Assembly: GCA_035498015.1 (NCBI GenBank)
Contig: DATKAO010000049.1
Coordinates: forward strand, 1 to 33,293
Source: Myxococcota bacterium
GTDB lineage: Bacteria; Myxococcota_A; UBA9160; SZUA-336
DNA length: 33,293 nucleotides
Direction: 5' to 3'
The first letter of the stretch is position 1; the number at the start of each line of letters is the position of its first letter. A program made the position numbers and the translations under genes. This document shows, one piece after another, positions 1 through 7,646 of the stretch. The notes beneath the pieces were generated by a model. It was given only the letters and a program-made list of their open reading frames with translations, made no database searches and was not told where the DNA came from.

Positions 1-1242
1 CACGATCAGCGGATCGCGCACGCCGCCGCCGTGGGTGTTCTGCTTGTACCACTTGAGCGGCGTGTTCCCCGCCTGGGCCCAGCCCCACGGGATGTTGCTG
101 TGACTGTTCGGCCCGCCGATGTCGTCGAGCCGGCGCACGGCCGCGTCGACGTCCTCGACCATGCCGTTGAACCAGCGCATCTCGTCGAGCGTGCCGGTCG
201 CCCCGCCCTCCTGACTCGCGCCGTTGTCGGACAGCACCAGGAGGAGCGTGTTCTCGAGCCGGCCGATGCCCGCGAGAAACTCGACCAGCCGGCCGATCTG
301 GGCGTCGGTGTGGTCGAGGAAGGCCGCGTAGGCCTCCTGCAGGCGCGCGGCGAAGCGCCGCTCGTTCTCGGACAGCTCGGTCCACGGCCGCACGCCCGGG
401 TTGCGCGGCGCGAGCCGGGTGTCGCGCGGGATCACGCCCAGCGCCTTCTGGCGCTCGAACCACTGCTCCCGCACCACGTCCCAGCCCGCGTCGAAGCGGC
501 CGCGGTACTTCTCGAGATATGCGCGGGGCGCCTGGTGCGGCGAGTGAGTCGCGCCGAACGCCAGATACAGGAAGAACGGCCGCTCCGGCACGAGTGACAC
601 CTGGTCGCGGATCATGCCGATCGACTGGTCGACGATGTCCTCCGACACGTGGTAGTCGGGCCGCGCGGGCGCATCGATCATGGAGTTGTCGCGCGTGAGC
701 TCGGGGTGGAACTGGTCGGTCTCCCCCTGCATGAAGCCGTAGAAGCGGTCGAAGCCGCGCTGCAGCGGCCAGTTCTTGTAGGGCCCGGCGGCGGTGCACT
801 CCGACATGGGCGCGAGGTGCCACTTGCCGGTCGCGAACGTCGCGTAGCCGTGCGCGCGCAGCACCTCGGCCAGCGTCGCCGCCGAGCTCGGCACCGCGCC
901 GCGCATGTTCGGGAAGCCCGAATCCATGTTCGAGATGCCCCGCATCTGCACCGCGTGCGGGTTGCGGCCGGTGAGCAGCGAGGCGCGCGTCGGCGAGCAC
1001 AGCGCGGTGGTGTGGAAGCTCGTGAAGCGCAGGCCCCGGGCGGCGAGCCGGTCGATGTTCGGTGTGTCGATGGTCGAGCCGTAGCAGCCGAAGTGCGCGA
1101 AGCCCGCGTCGTCGAGCACGACCACCACCACGTCCGGAGAGCCCTTGGGCAACGGCGCCGTCGGCCACCAGGGCTTCGACTCCGCGACGGTCCGCCCGAT
1201 CACGCCCTCGAACGCTTCTCCAGATGGATGCCGGTAGCCCAC
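1..1242 (-). CDS. Arylsulfatase-type sulfatase, 3' end cut by window edge
   Basis: Type I sulfatase that hydrolyses sulfate esters using a formylglycine made from an active-site cysteine. The open frame runs from a GTG at 1242 to the left edge with 414 codons visible, so the C-terminus is missing. The start is set by a GAGGAG-type ribosome binding site a few bases upstream. An N-terminal Asp-Asp metal pair lies at residues 44-45, and the signature Cys-Ser-Pro-Thr-Arg is at 82-86, followed by a Leu-Leu-Thr-Gly stretch. A later Asp-Asn-Gly segment supplies the usual metal ligands. No signal peptide is obvious, so it may be cytoplasmic. It is the last visible gene of a packed minus-strand run after the DUF1993 gene (11-base gap). 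No formylglycine-generating enzyme is in the window. Family assignment is firm; substrate is unknown. Confidence 0.9.
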   Translation of the reverse strand, partial: MGYRHPSGEAFEGVIGRTVAESKPWWPTAPLPKGSPDVVVVVLDDAGFAHFGCYGSTIDTPNIDRLAARGLRFTSFHTTALCSPTRASLLTGRNPHAVQMRGISNMDSGFPNMRGAVPSSAATLAEVLRAHGYATFATGKWHLAPMSECTAAGPYKNWPLQRGFDRFYGFMQGETDQFHPELTRDNSMIDAPARPDYHVSEDIVDQSIGMIRDQVSLVPERPFFLYLAFGATHSPHQAPRAYLEKYRGRFDAGWDVVREQWFERQKALGVIPRDTRLAPRNPGVRPWTELSENERRFAARLQEAYAAFLDHTDAQIGRLVEFLAGIGRLENTLLLVLSDNGASQEGGATGTLDEMRWFNGMVEDVDAAVRRLDDIGGPNSHSNIPWGWAQAGNTPLKWYKQNTHGGGVRDPLIV

Positions 1243-1253
1243 TGAGCGTCTCC

Positions 1254-1775
1254 TCAGGTCTTCAGCCTCATCGCGCCCATGTAGTCGCGTTTGCCCAGCG
1301 GCACGCCCTTCATGCGCAGGATGTCGTACGCCGTGGTGGCGTGGAAATGCAGGTTGGGCAGCGAGAACGACAGCAGGAAGCCCTCGGCGGTGAAGGGCAT
1401 CTTGAAGTCACCGAGCTGGAACACCACGTCCTTGCCCTGCAGCCCTTCGACCGTCTCGCGCGAGAGCTTCGAGAGCTCGGCGCGCGCATCGGCGACGACC
1501 TTCTCGAGCCCCGCGTAGTCCTGGTCCATCGGCCCCGCCGGCGGCTTGAACAGCCCGGCCTGTGCGCCCGCCAGCGCGCCCTTCGAGTGGTGGGCCACGG
1601 CGATGATCTGGAAGCGGAAGGGAAGCATGTCGGGATACAGCCGCGTCTCGACCAGCTCGGGCAGCGAAATGCCCTTCGCCTCGCAGTGCTTGCGGCCCTT
1701 CTCGAGGTAGCCGGCGACCGCGCCGAGCACTTGCTGGAACGAGGCGACGGTCGCGTCGTAGAGCGGAATGGCCAT
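1254..1775 (-). CDS. DUF1993 family protein
   Basis: A 173-residue protein matching the DUF1993 family, helical proteins of about 170 residues and unknown function resembling DinB-like four-helix bundles. Recognisable parts are the N-terminal segment on a variable helix (Ala-Ser-Phe-Gln-Gln-Val-Leu), the Pro-Asp-Met-Leu-Pro-Phe segment, and a late Leu-Pro-Asn-Leu-His-Phe-His followed by a Tyr-Asp-Ile-Leu-Arg helix. An ATG three codons upstream (1784) touches the ribosome binding site directly, while the ATG at 1775 sits nine bases from GGGAG, so 1775 is preferred. It follows the DUF692 partner gene with almost no gap and precedes the sulfatase, so it is probably cotranscribed. Role unknown. 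Confidence 0.8.
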   Translation of the reverse strand: MAIPLYDATVASFQQVLGAVAGYLEKGRKHCEAKGISLPELVETRLYPDMLPFRFQIIAVAHHSKGALAGAQAGLFKPPAGPMDQDYAGLEKVVADARAELSKLSRETVEGLQGKDVVFQLGDFKMPFTAEGFLLSFSLPNLHFHATTAYDILRMKGVPLGKRDYMGAMRLKT

Positions 1776-1780
1776 GTGGA

Positions 1781-2566
1781 TCATCTCCCGGTGGTGTGTG
1801 ATGCCTCGCCCCCGACGAGAATCCGGTCGGCGACGAGGCCCGCGATGATCTCATGGAGCTCGGTGACTGTCAGGCCGGCGGCGCGGGCCTCTCGGGCGCG
1901 CGCTCCGGCGTCGAGCGGCCGTTCGGCGCGCGCCAGCAGCGCGGCGAGCGCGGGCGAGAGACGCTCGACCTCGACCGAGGCGAGCCGGAACGGCGCGGGC
2001 TCGGGCTCGCGGCGCAAGAGCAGCGTCTCACTGCCCGCACCGGCGATCTCGACACCGATCGGTGTCGGGTCGCCCGCGTCGAGCGCCGCGCGCACCCGCT
2101 CCGCGGCCGCGAGCGTTCCGGCGGGAAGCTCCAGCAGCTCGGCCCAGGGCGCGAGCACGAGCTCGTCCGGCGCGAGCCGGGGCACGGCGCGCCGCGCGCG
2201 GCGGGCGCGCGCCAGTGCGGCTTCCAGCGCGGCCAGCGGCCCGGCCTCGGCGCGGATCAGATACTCCCCGAAGGCCAGCGGCAGGCTCGAGTCAGAGGTC
2301 ACGGCGTCGTGGAACTCGCGCGAGCTGGTGAAGCGCTCCGCGAGCGCCCCGTCCTTCGTCACCGCCAGCGAGAGCGCGAACTCGCCGCTCACGTTGCGCA
2401 GGAACTGGGCGCGCCGCCGTCCGCCCGGATCGGCCGAGAGGCCGGCCGGATGGGCCGCCGCGAGCAGGGCGCGTTCACCGGCGCCGAGCTCGTGCTCGCC
2501 CGGACGCCAGCCCGGGTCGAGCTGCAGGCGGAACAGCGCGCGCTGCAGGCGCCGATGGTCGATCAC
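1781..2566 (-). CDS. Unrecognised 261-residue partner of the DUF692 protein
   Basis: I do not recognise this protein by family with confidence. It starts at GTG 2566, overlapping the DUF692 stop as GTGA, with GGAGGAA seven bases upstream, so the two are translationally coupled. The N-terminal 65 residues are helical with a Leu-Gln-Arg-Ala-Leu segment and an Arg-Arg-Ala-Gln-Phe-Leu-Arg segment, reminiscent of DUF2063/MbnC-type partners that help DUF692 enzymes bind precursor peptides. The middle is Ala/Arg-rich and the C-terminal half looks like a small winged or ferredoxin-like domain. No membrane segments or cysteine motifs are visible. By position it most likely partners the DUF692 enzyme; a peptide-recognition role is inference from gene order only. 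Confidence 0.6.
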   Translation of the reverse strand: MIDHRRLQRALFRLQLDPGWRPGEHELGAGERALLAAAHPAGLSADPGGRRRAQFLRNVSGEFALSLAVTKDGALAERFTSSREFHDAVTSDSSLPLAFGEYLIRAEAGPLAALEAALARARRARRAVPRLAPDELVLAPWAELLELPAGTLAAAERVRAALDAGDPTPIGVEIAGAGSETLLLRREPEPAPFRLASVEVERLSPALAALLARAERPLDAGARAREARAAGLTVTELHEIIAGLVADRILVGGEASHTTGR

Positions 2567-3447
2567 GGCGCGCTTCCTCCCGAGAGCGCCCGCGCCAGCC
2601 GCTCGAAGCCCGGAATCACTTCCGCCTGGCTGTTGCGCTCGCACTCGAAGACCAGCGCGCGCAAGCGCGCCGCGCGCGGCAGCACGTGCGCCAGGATCTG
2701 CCAGGTATCGGGCAGCGGCTCGGGCCCGTGCGCGTCGTCGACGAAGTGGCGGCCGCCGTGCTCGAACTCGCGCCCGCCGGCGACGTGGATCTCGAGCACG
2801 CGCTCCAGCGGATAGCCGTCGAGCCCGTCCAGCGGCCGGTGACCGCTCACCCGCTGGTAGATCGCCAGGTGCGCCACGTCGAGCAGAAGGCCCGAGTCCG
2901 CGGTGTCGGCCACGCGCGCGAAGTAGTCGAGCAGGTGGAGATCGCCCAGATACACGTGCGCGGGCGGGTTCTCGGGCAGCAGCTCCAGGCCGAGTGACTC
3001 GCGCGCGCGGCGCACGTTGTCGGCCATGGCGCGCGCCGAGTCGGCGCACAGGATCGGCGGCGCCAGCACGCCGTGCCCGCGATCGCGCGGGCCCAGGTGC
3101 CACAGGCCCGCGTCGCCGCACACCCAGGCCGCGCCGGTCTCGTGCGCCAGCGCGCGCACCGCGGCCAGCCACGCGTCCGAGAGACTCTCCGACTCCTCCA
3201 GGTTCCCGTCGAGGAAGTGGTAGGTCACGGGCCAGCCCGCCGCGCACCAGGCGCGCGCGGTCCCGTCGAGCCCGCGCTCGAGGTCGACACCGAGCTCTAG
3301 GAACTGCGCGAGCTCGGGCCGCGCGCGGCGCAGCGCCAGCGGGTCGAGCCCCGTCTCCGCGGAGCCGAACTCGGTCGAGATGCCGAGCCCGAGCCGTGGC
3401 AGGCCGCGCACGCGTGACTCGAAGGGCGCGAACGGATCGAGCGCCAC
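2563..3447 (-). CDS. DUF692 family protein (MbnB/TglH-like multinuclear iron enzyme fold)
   Basis: A 294-residue protein with a TIM-barrel layout typical of DUF692, whose characterised members (MbnB, TglH, ChrH) are multi-iron oxidases modifying cysteines in peptides. Likely metal ligands follow the family order: Glu159-Asn160 in Leu-Pro-Glu-Asn-Pro, Asp190 and His193 in Leu-Leu-Asp-Val-Ala-His, His221 in Glu-Ile-His-Val-Ala-Gly-Gly, His240 in Val-Asp-Asp-Ala-His, and Glu270 near the end. The usual Asp-Val-Asn-Asn reads Asp-Val-Ala-His, so it is a divergent member. The GTG start at 3447 lies just after the P450 stop at 3453 with no strong ribosome binding site, which suggests coupling. It overlaps its partner by four bases. 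No precursor peptide gene is visible, so a RiPP role is unproven. Confidence 0.75.
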   Translation of the reverse strand: MALDPFAPFESRVRGLPRLGLGISTEFGSAETGLDPLALRRARPELAQFLELGVDLERGLDGTARAWCAAGWPVTYHFLDGNLEESESLSDAWLAAVRALAHETGAAWVCGDAGLWHLGPRDRGHGVLAPPILCADSARAMADNVRRARESLGLELLPENPPAHVYLGDLHLLDYFARVADTADSGLLLDVAHLAIYQRVSGHRPLDGLDGYPLERVLEIHVAGGREFEHGGRHFVDDAHGPEPLPDTWQILAHVLPRAARLRALVFECERNSQAEVIPGFERLARALSGGSAP

Positions 3448-3452
3448 CGCGG

Positions 3453-4652
3453 TCAGGCCGGCTCGAGCTCCAGCGGGATCTTGGTGAAGCTGCGGAATAC
3501 GAAGCTCCGGTGCAGCGGGAGCGGATCGGAGCTGGCCAGGCGGAAGTCGCGCGTGCGGCGCAGCAGCACGCGCAGCGCCGTCTGCGCCTCGAGCCGCGCC
3601 AGGTTCGAGCCCAGGCAGTAGTGAGTCCCGAAGCCGAACGCCAGGTGGCGGTTCTCCTTGCGCGCGGTGTCGAAACACTCGGGGTCCTTGAACGCCGACT
3701 CGTCGCGGTTCGCCGCGCCGAGCCACGAGATCACGACCTCGCCCTTGGTCACCTTCTCGCCACACAGCTCCGTGTCGGCGGTCGCGCAGCGCGGGTCGAT
3801 CTGCACCGGCGACGAGTAGCGCAGCACCTCCTCGATCGCCGACGGAATGCGCTCCGGCTCCGCGCGCACGCGCGCGAGCTCGTCGGGGTGCGCCAACAAG
3901 GTCAGCGCCACGTTCCCGATCAGCGTGGTGGTGGTCTCGTTGCCCGCCACGAGCAACAGGATCAGCATCTGCACCAGCTCGTCGAACGAGAGGTGCCTGC
4001 CTTCGAGCTCGGCCGCGACCAGACCGGAGAGCAGGTCCTCCTTCGGCTCGCCGCGGCGCAGCTCGACCAGTGTCTCGAAGTAGGCCGCGAGCTCGCGCAC
4101 GACCGACTGCGTGTGCGCCAGCTGCTCGGGCGGCGGCGGGCCGAGCAGGCCCGCGCCGAGCGACGCCACGAGCTCGTCGGACCAGTGCTTGAACTTCGGC
4201 CCGTCCTCGGGCGGCACGCCGATGATCTCGGCGATCACCGTGACCGGCAGCGGGTAGGTCAGCGCCTGGACCAGGTCGACCCGCCGCTCGCGCAGCGCCG
4301 CGTCGAGCAGTGACTCGGCGATCTCCTCCATGCGCGGCTCGAGCCGGCGGATGATCTTGGGCGTGAAGGCCTGGTTCACGAGCCCGCGCAGCCGCTCGTG
4401 CTCGGGCGGATCGGTGCCCAGCATGTTGGGCGGCAGCATGTCCTCGGGGCCCAGGCCCGGAGGCGGCGGGAACACGTTCGAGAACAGACTCGCGTCGCGC
4501 AGCACCTCGATCACGTCCGCGTAGCGGAAGATCGACACCACGGGCAGGCCGGGGTGCCGGTACGCGCGGCGCGCGCGGCCCCTCGCGTACAGAGCGAACG
4601 GATCGCGGCGCGTCGCCTCGTCGAACGGATTGAAGAAGAAGTCATCCGACAT
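3453..4652 (-). CDS. Cytochrome P450
   Basis: A 399-residue soluble bacterial P450, a haem monooxygenase fed by separate ferredoxin partners. Diagnostic parts are the I-helix Ala-Gly-Asn-Glu-Thr-Thr at 236-241, the ExxR pair Glu275/Arg278, and the haem loop Phe-Gly-Phe-Gly-Thr-His-Tyr-Cys with ligand Cys346. The length is normal and there is no membrane anchor. The ATG at 4652 has no ribosome binding site. Ten bases after the start of a TAGAATTGCC string the coding region begins, so the transcript may be leaderless, or translation may carry over from the dehydratase ending at 4663. The DUF692 gene follows six bases downstream. No ferredoxin or ferredoxin reductase gene is adjacent. Substrate unknown; the family assignment is certain. 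Confidence 0.95.
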   Translation of the reverse strand: MSDDFFFNPFDEATRRDPFALYARGRARRAYRHPGLPVVSIFRYADVIEVLRDASLFSNVFPPPPGLGPEDMLPPNMLGTDPPEHERLRGLVNQAFTPKIIRRLEPRMEEIAESLLDAALRERRVDLVQALTYPLPVTVIAEIIGVPPEDGPKFKHWSDELVASLGAGLLGPPPPEQLAHTQSVVRELAAYFETLVELRRGEPKEDLLSGLVAAELEGRHLSFDELVQMLILLLVAGNETTTTLIGNVALTLLAHPDELARVRAEPERIPSAIEEVLRYSSPVQIDPRCATADTELCGEKVTKGEVVISWLGAANRDESAFKDPECFDTARKENRHLAFGFGTHYCLGSNLARLEAQTALRVLLRRTRDFRLASSDPLPLHRSFVFRSFTKIPLELEPA

Positions 4653-4659
4653 GGCGGCA

Positions 4660-4665
4660 ATTCTA
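4660..4665 (-). promoter_or_regulatory. Candidate -10 box of a leaderless P450 transcript
   Basis: On the minus strand the hexamer TAGAAT lies seven bases before the P450 ATG, overlapping the dehydratase stop codon, and no ribosome binding site is present. A transcript starting seven bases after the box would begin at the ATG. The same ten-base string TAGAATTGCC precedes the amidase ATG at 13731. No good -35 element is visible. Confidence 0.3.
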
Positions 4666-5874
4666 GCGCGGCTCGGCGCGCGTCTCGTGACCGGAGCTCG
4701 CGAGCCGCGCCACCAGGTCGCGCAGGTGGTCCGCGCCGCGCGTCTCGATCACGAACTCGACCTCGACCTCGGACGACGGCGCGCGCGCGAAGGCGCGCTC
4801 GTGCAGCACCTGCACCACGTTCGCGCCGCTCTCCGCGATGACGCGCGAGATGGCCGCGAGCTCGCCGGGCACGTCGCGCATGCGCACCAGCAGTCGCGCC
4901 AGCCGCGAGGTGCGCGCGAGCCCGCGCTCGATCACGTGCGACAGCACCAGCATGTCGATGTTCCCGCCGCTGATCACGACCCCGACGCGCTTGCCGGCGA
5001 ACGGGCTCGGATGCGCGAGCAGCGCGGCCAGCGCCGCCCCGCCGGCGCCTTCGGCCACGGTCTTCTCGACCTCGAGCAGGAGCAAGAGCGCAGACTCGAG
5101 CGCCTCCTCCTCGACCAGCAGTATCTCGCGCACGAGCCTGCGCACGATCGGCAGAGTGAGTGAGCCCGGAGCCTTCACCGCGATGCCGTTCGCGAGCGTC
5201 GAGCTGCCGCAGCGGATCGGCGCGCCTTCCAGCGCCTGCTTCATGGACGGGAAGCGCGCCGCCTGCACGCCGTACACCTCGATCTTCGGCGAGATCGCGC
5301 GCGCAGCCAGCGCGCAGCCCGAGATCAGCCCGCCTCCGCCGACCGGCACCACCAGCGCGTCGAGCTCCGGCGCGTCTTCGAGCATCTCGAGCGCGACGGT
5401 CCCCTGCCCCGCGATCACCTGCGCGTCGTCGTAGGGGTGGACGAACACGCCGCCGCGCTCGCGCTGTATCTCGGCCGCGCGCGCCGCCGCGTCTTCGACG
5501 CTCTCGCCCACGAGCTCGACCTCCGCGCCGAGCGCGCGCGTCTGCTCGACCTTCACGCTGGGCGTGAAGCGCGGCATCACGATGCAGGCGTGGATGCCGA
5601 GCCGGCGCGCGTGCAGGGCCACGCCCTGCGCGTGATTGCCGCCCGACATCGCGATCACTCCCGCCGCGCGCTGCTCGGCGGAGAGCGCGCGCAGCTTGTT
5701 GAGCGCGCCGCGCTCCTTGAACGAAGCCGTGAACTGCAGGTTCTCGAACTTGAGCCACAGCTCGCAGCCCGCGATCTCGGACAGGGTGCGCGAGTGCAGG
5801 CAGGGCGTGCGCTCGACGTGGCCACGCAGCGCGTCGGCCGCGTCGCGGACGTCGGCCAGTGAGATCTCACCCAT
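4663..5874 (-). CDS. ilvA: Threonine ammonia-lyase with C-terminal ACT domain
   Basis: PLP-dependent threonine dehydratase converting threonine to 2-oxobutanoate and ammonia, 403 residues, the usual length for the short ilvA form with a single ACT domain. The PLP lysine is Lys53 in Thr-Ala-Ser-Phe-Lys-Glu-Arg-Gly, the phosphate-binding glycine loop Gly-Gly-Gly-Gly-Leu is at 179-183, and a Ser-Gly-Gly-Asn segment is at 77-80. Residues about 325-403 form an ACT domain, seen from the Val-Pro-Gly-Glu-Leu motif, which usually confers allosteric control. The ATG at 5874 has no clear ribosome binding site and a TATACA box nine bases upstream, so initiation may be leaderless. It heads the minus-strand run with P450 and DUF692. 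It could be a housekeeping gene or supply 2-oxobutanoate. Confidence 0.9.
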   Translation of the reverse strand: MGEISLADVRDAADALRGHVERTPCLHSRTLSEIAGCELWLKFENLQFTASFKERGALNKLRALSAEQRAAGVIAMSGGNHAQGVALHARRLGIHACIVMPRFTPSVKVEQTRALGAEVELVGESVEDAAARAAEIQRERGGVFVHPYDDAQVIAGQGTVALEMLEDAPELDALVVPVGGGGLISGCALAARAISPKIEVYGVQAARFPSMKQALEGAPIRCGSSTLANGIAVKAPGSLTLPIVRRLVREILLVEEEALESALLLLLEVEKTVAEGAGGAALAALLAHPSPFAGKRVGVVISGGNIDMLVLSHVIERGLARTSRLARLLVRMRDVPGELAAISRVIAESGANVVQVLHERAFARAPSSEVEVEFVIETRGADHLRDLVARLASSGHETRAEPR

Positions 5875-5883
5875 CGGTCGGAG

Positions 5884-5891
5884 TGTATACT
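5884..5891. promoter_or_regulatory. Divergent promoter core between ilvA and the FAH gene
   Basis: The 45-base gap holds a GTATAC palindrome read as a -10 box on both strands: TATACT at 5886-5891 for the plus-strand FAH gene and TATACA at 5889-5884 for ilvA. On the plus side a GGAGGGGAG ribosome binding site follows before ATG 5920. On the minus side only nine bases separate the box from the ATG. The -35 elements are weak or absent. Confidence 0.4.
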
Positions 5892-5919
5892 GGCCGCGCT
5901 CGCTCGGAGGGGAGCAGGA

Positions 5920-6795
5920 ATGAGGCTGGCGACGTTCACACAGGCGGGCTCGACCCGCATCGGCGTCGTGCGCGGCGAGGAGCTGGTCGACCTGGCCGCC
6001 GCTGCGCCCGAGCTGCCGCGGGAGCTGGTCGCCTTTCTCGCGGCCGGCCCGCGTGCGCGGCAGCGCGCCGGTGAGGTCGCGGCCGGCAGTGCGGCGCGCA
6101 TCCCGCTGGCCGAGGTCAAGCTCGAGTCGCCGATCCTGCGCCCGCCGAAGTATCTCGCGATCGGGCTGAACTACGCCGACCACGTGGCGGAGAGCGGGCT
6201 CGAGTCACCCAAGTTCCCCACGCTGTTCAACAAGCAGTCGACCTGCGTCGTGGGCCCTTACGACGAGGTGCACCTGCCGCGCGTCTCGAGCGCGCTCGAC
6301 TACGAGGGCGAGCTGGCGTTCGTGATCGGCAAGCGCTGCCGCCACGTGCCGCGCCGCCGCGCGCCCGAAGTGATCGCCGGCTACCTCGTGGCGAACGACG
6401 TGTCCGTGCGCGACTGGCAGCTGCGCATCCCGACCTGGACGATCGGCAAGTCGTTCGACACGCACGGGCCGCTGGGGCCGTGGCTCACCACGGCCGACGA
6501 GGTCGGCGACCCGCACGGCCTGGGGGTGCGCACCTTCGTGAACGGCGAGGAACGCCAGCGCTCGAACACGAAGGAGCTGATCTTCGACTGCTACGCGCTG
6601 GTCGAGCACCTGTCGACCGCGTTCACGCTCGAGGTCGGCGACGTGGTGGCGACCGGTACACCGTCCGGTGTCGGGGTCTCGATGAAGCCGGCCCGCTTCC
6701 TGAAGGTGGGCGACGTGGTGCGGGTCGAGATCGACGGCCTGGGAGAGCTGCGCAACGAGATCGTGGCCGAGCCCGAAGAGACGGCCCGCTTCTAG
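5920..6795 (+). CDS. Fumarylacetoacetate hydrolase (FAH) family protein
   Basis: A 291-residue FAH-superfamily enzyme; members hydrolyse or decarboxylate acylpyruvates and ring-cleavage products using a divalent metal. The metal ligands appear as Glu129 and Glu131 in Asp-Tyr-Glu-Gly-Glu-Leu and Asp160 in Ala-Asn-Asp-Val-Ser-Val-Arg-Asp. The Gly-Lys-Ser-Phe-Asp-Thr segment and the late Gly-Thr-Pro-Ser-Gly-Val-Gly loop are also family marks. A short N-terminal domain precedes the catalytic fold at about residue 70. The ATG at 5920 has a strong GGAGGGGAG site. The luciferase-like oxidoreductase gene follows eleven bases downstream, so the pair is likely an operon, perhaps for catabolism of a cyclic or aromatic compound (inference). 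Exact substrate unknown. Confidence 0.9.
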   Translation: MRLATFTQAGSTRIGVVRGEELVDLAAAAPELPRELVAFLAAGPRARQRAGEVAAGSAARIPLAEVKLESPILRPPKYLAIGLNYADHVAESGLESPKFPTLFNKQSTCVVGPYDEVHLPRVSSALDYEGELAFVIGKRCRHVPRRRAPEVIAGYLVANDVSVRDWQLRIPTWTIGKSFDTHGPLGPWLTTADEVGDPHGLGVRTFVNGEERQRSNTKELIFDCYALVEHLSTAFTLEVGDVVATGTPSGVGVSMKPARFLKVGDVVRVEIDGLGELRNEIVAEPEETARF

Positions 6796-6806
6796 AGGAA
6801 CGAACC

Positions 6807-7646
6807 ATGAAATACGGCATCGCCATGTTCCCGACCGACTACTCGATCCAGCCCGCCGAGCTGGCCACGGCCTGCGAGGCGCGCGGCTTCGAGTCACTCT
6901 GGTTTCCCGAGCACTCGCACATTCCCGCCTCGCGCCGCACGCCCTTCCCGGGCGGAGGCGACCTGCCGAAGATGTACTACGACGTCTACGAGCCGTTCGT
7001 GGGCCTGGCCGCGGCCGCCGCGGTCACGCGCAACCTGAAGCTCGCGACCGGCGTGTGTCTCGTGGTGCAGCGCGATCCGATCCAGACCGCGAAGGACGTG
7101 GCCACGCTCGATCGCGTGTCGAACGGTCGATTCCTGTTCGGCATCGGCGCGGGCTGGAACGCCGAGGAGATGGAAGACCACGGCACCGTGTACAAGACGC
7201 GGCTCTCGCTCATGCGCGAGCGCGTGGCGGCCATGAAGGAGATCTGGACCCAGTCCAAGGCCGAGTACCACGGCAAGTTCGTCGACTTCGAGCCGATCAT
7301 GGCCTGGCCCAAGCCCGTGCAGAAGCCGCACCCGCCGCTGCTGGTCGGCGGCGGCTGGCCCGGCGGCGCGCGGCGCGCCATCGAGTACGGGGACGGCTGG
7401 ATGCCGATCCACATCCCCAAGCACCTGGTGAAGCGCCTGCCCGAATTCTGGCAGGCGGCAGACGACGCCGGCCGCCGGAAGTCACTCGAGCTCACGATCT
7501 TCGCCGCGGCGCCCGACCAGAAGGAGCTCGAGGCGCTGCGCGAGAACGGCGCCGCGCGGGCGGTGTTCATGGTCCCGCCCGAGGCGAGCGACAAGGCGCT
7601 GCCGCGGCTCGACTCACTCGCCGAGCTGGCCCGCAGAGTCGGCTAG
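6807..7646 (+). CDS. LLM-class flavin-dependent oxidoreductase (F420-type)
   Basis: A 279-residue bacterial luciferase-like TIM barrel of the type usually annotated as F420-dependent in actinobacteria and some deltaproteobacterial lineages. Recognisable segments are the N-terminal strand with Ser-Leu-Trp-Phe-Pro-Glu-His, the Leu-Ala-Thr-Gly-Val segment, the Gly-Ile-Gly-Ala-Gly-Trp-Asn loop near residue 110 and the Pro-Leu-Leu-Val-Gly-Gly-Gly segment. AGAGGAA lies six bases before ATG 6807. It is probably cotranscribed with the FAH gene. Its TAG stop shares a CTAG with the stop of the convergent gene at 7643. The cofactor, F420 or FMN, cannot be decided from the sequence, and no F420 biosynthesis gene is present. 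Confidence 0.9.
   Translation: MKYGIAMFPTDYSIQPAELATACEARGFESLWFPEHSHIPASRRTPFPGGGDLPKMYYDVYEPFVGLAAAAAVTRNLKLATGVCLVVQRDPIQTAKDVATLDRVSNGRFLFGIGAGWNAEEMEDHGTVYKTRLSLMRERVAAMKEIWTQSKAEYHGKFVDFEPIMAWPKPVQKPHPPLLVGGGWPGGARRAIEYGDGWMPIHIPKHLVKRLPEFWQAADDAGRRKSLELTIFAAAPDQKELEALRENGAARAVFMVPPEASDKALPRLDSLAELARRVG

Noticed and set aside
2563..3447. Methanobactin biosynthesis locus
   Set aside because: No Cys-containing precursor peptide gene, no MbnT/MbnP genes and a divergent ligand pattern; only the DUF692 fold is shared.
1062..4313. A 1083-residue open frame on the plus strand opposite the DUF1993, DUF692 and P450 genes
   Set aside because: Arg/Ala/Pro-rich low-complexity translation with no family features; it is the GC-rich antisense shadow of well-recognised minus-strand genes.
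7643..7646. Rho-independent terminator between convergent genes here and at 17.09 kb, 11.98 kb and 30.97 kb
   Set aside because: Genes abut or overlap; no hairpin followed by a T-run was seen at any of the four junctions.
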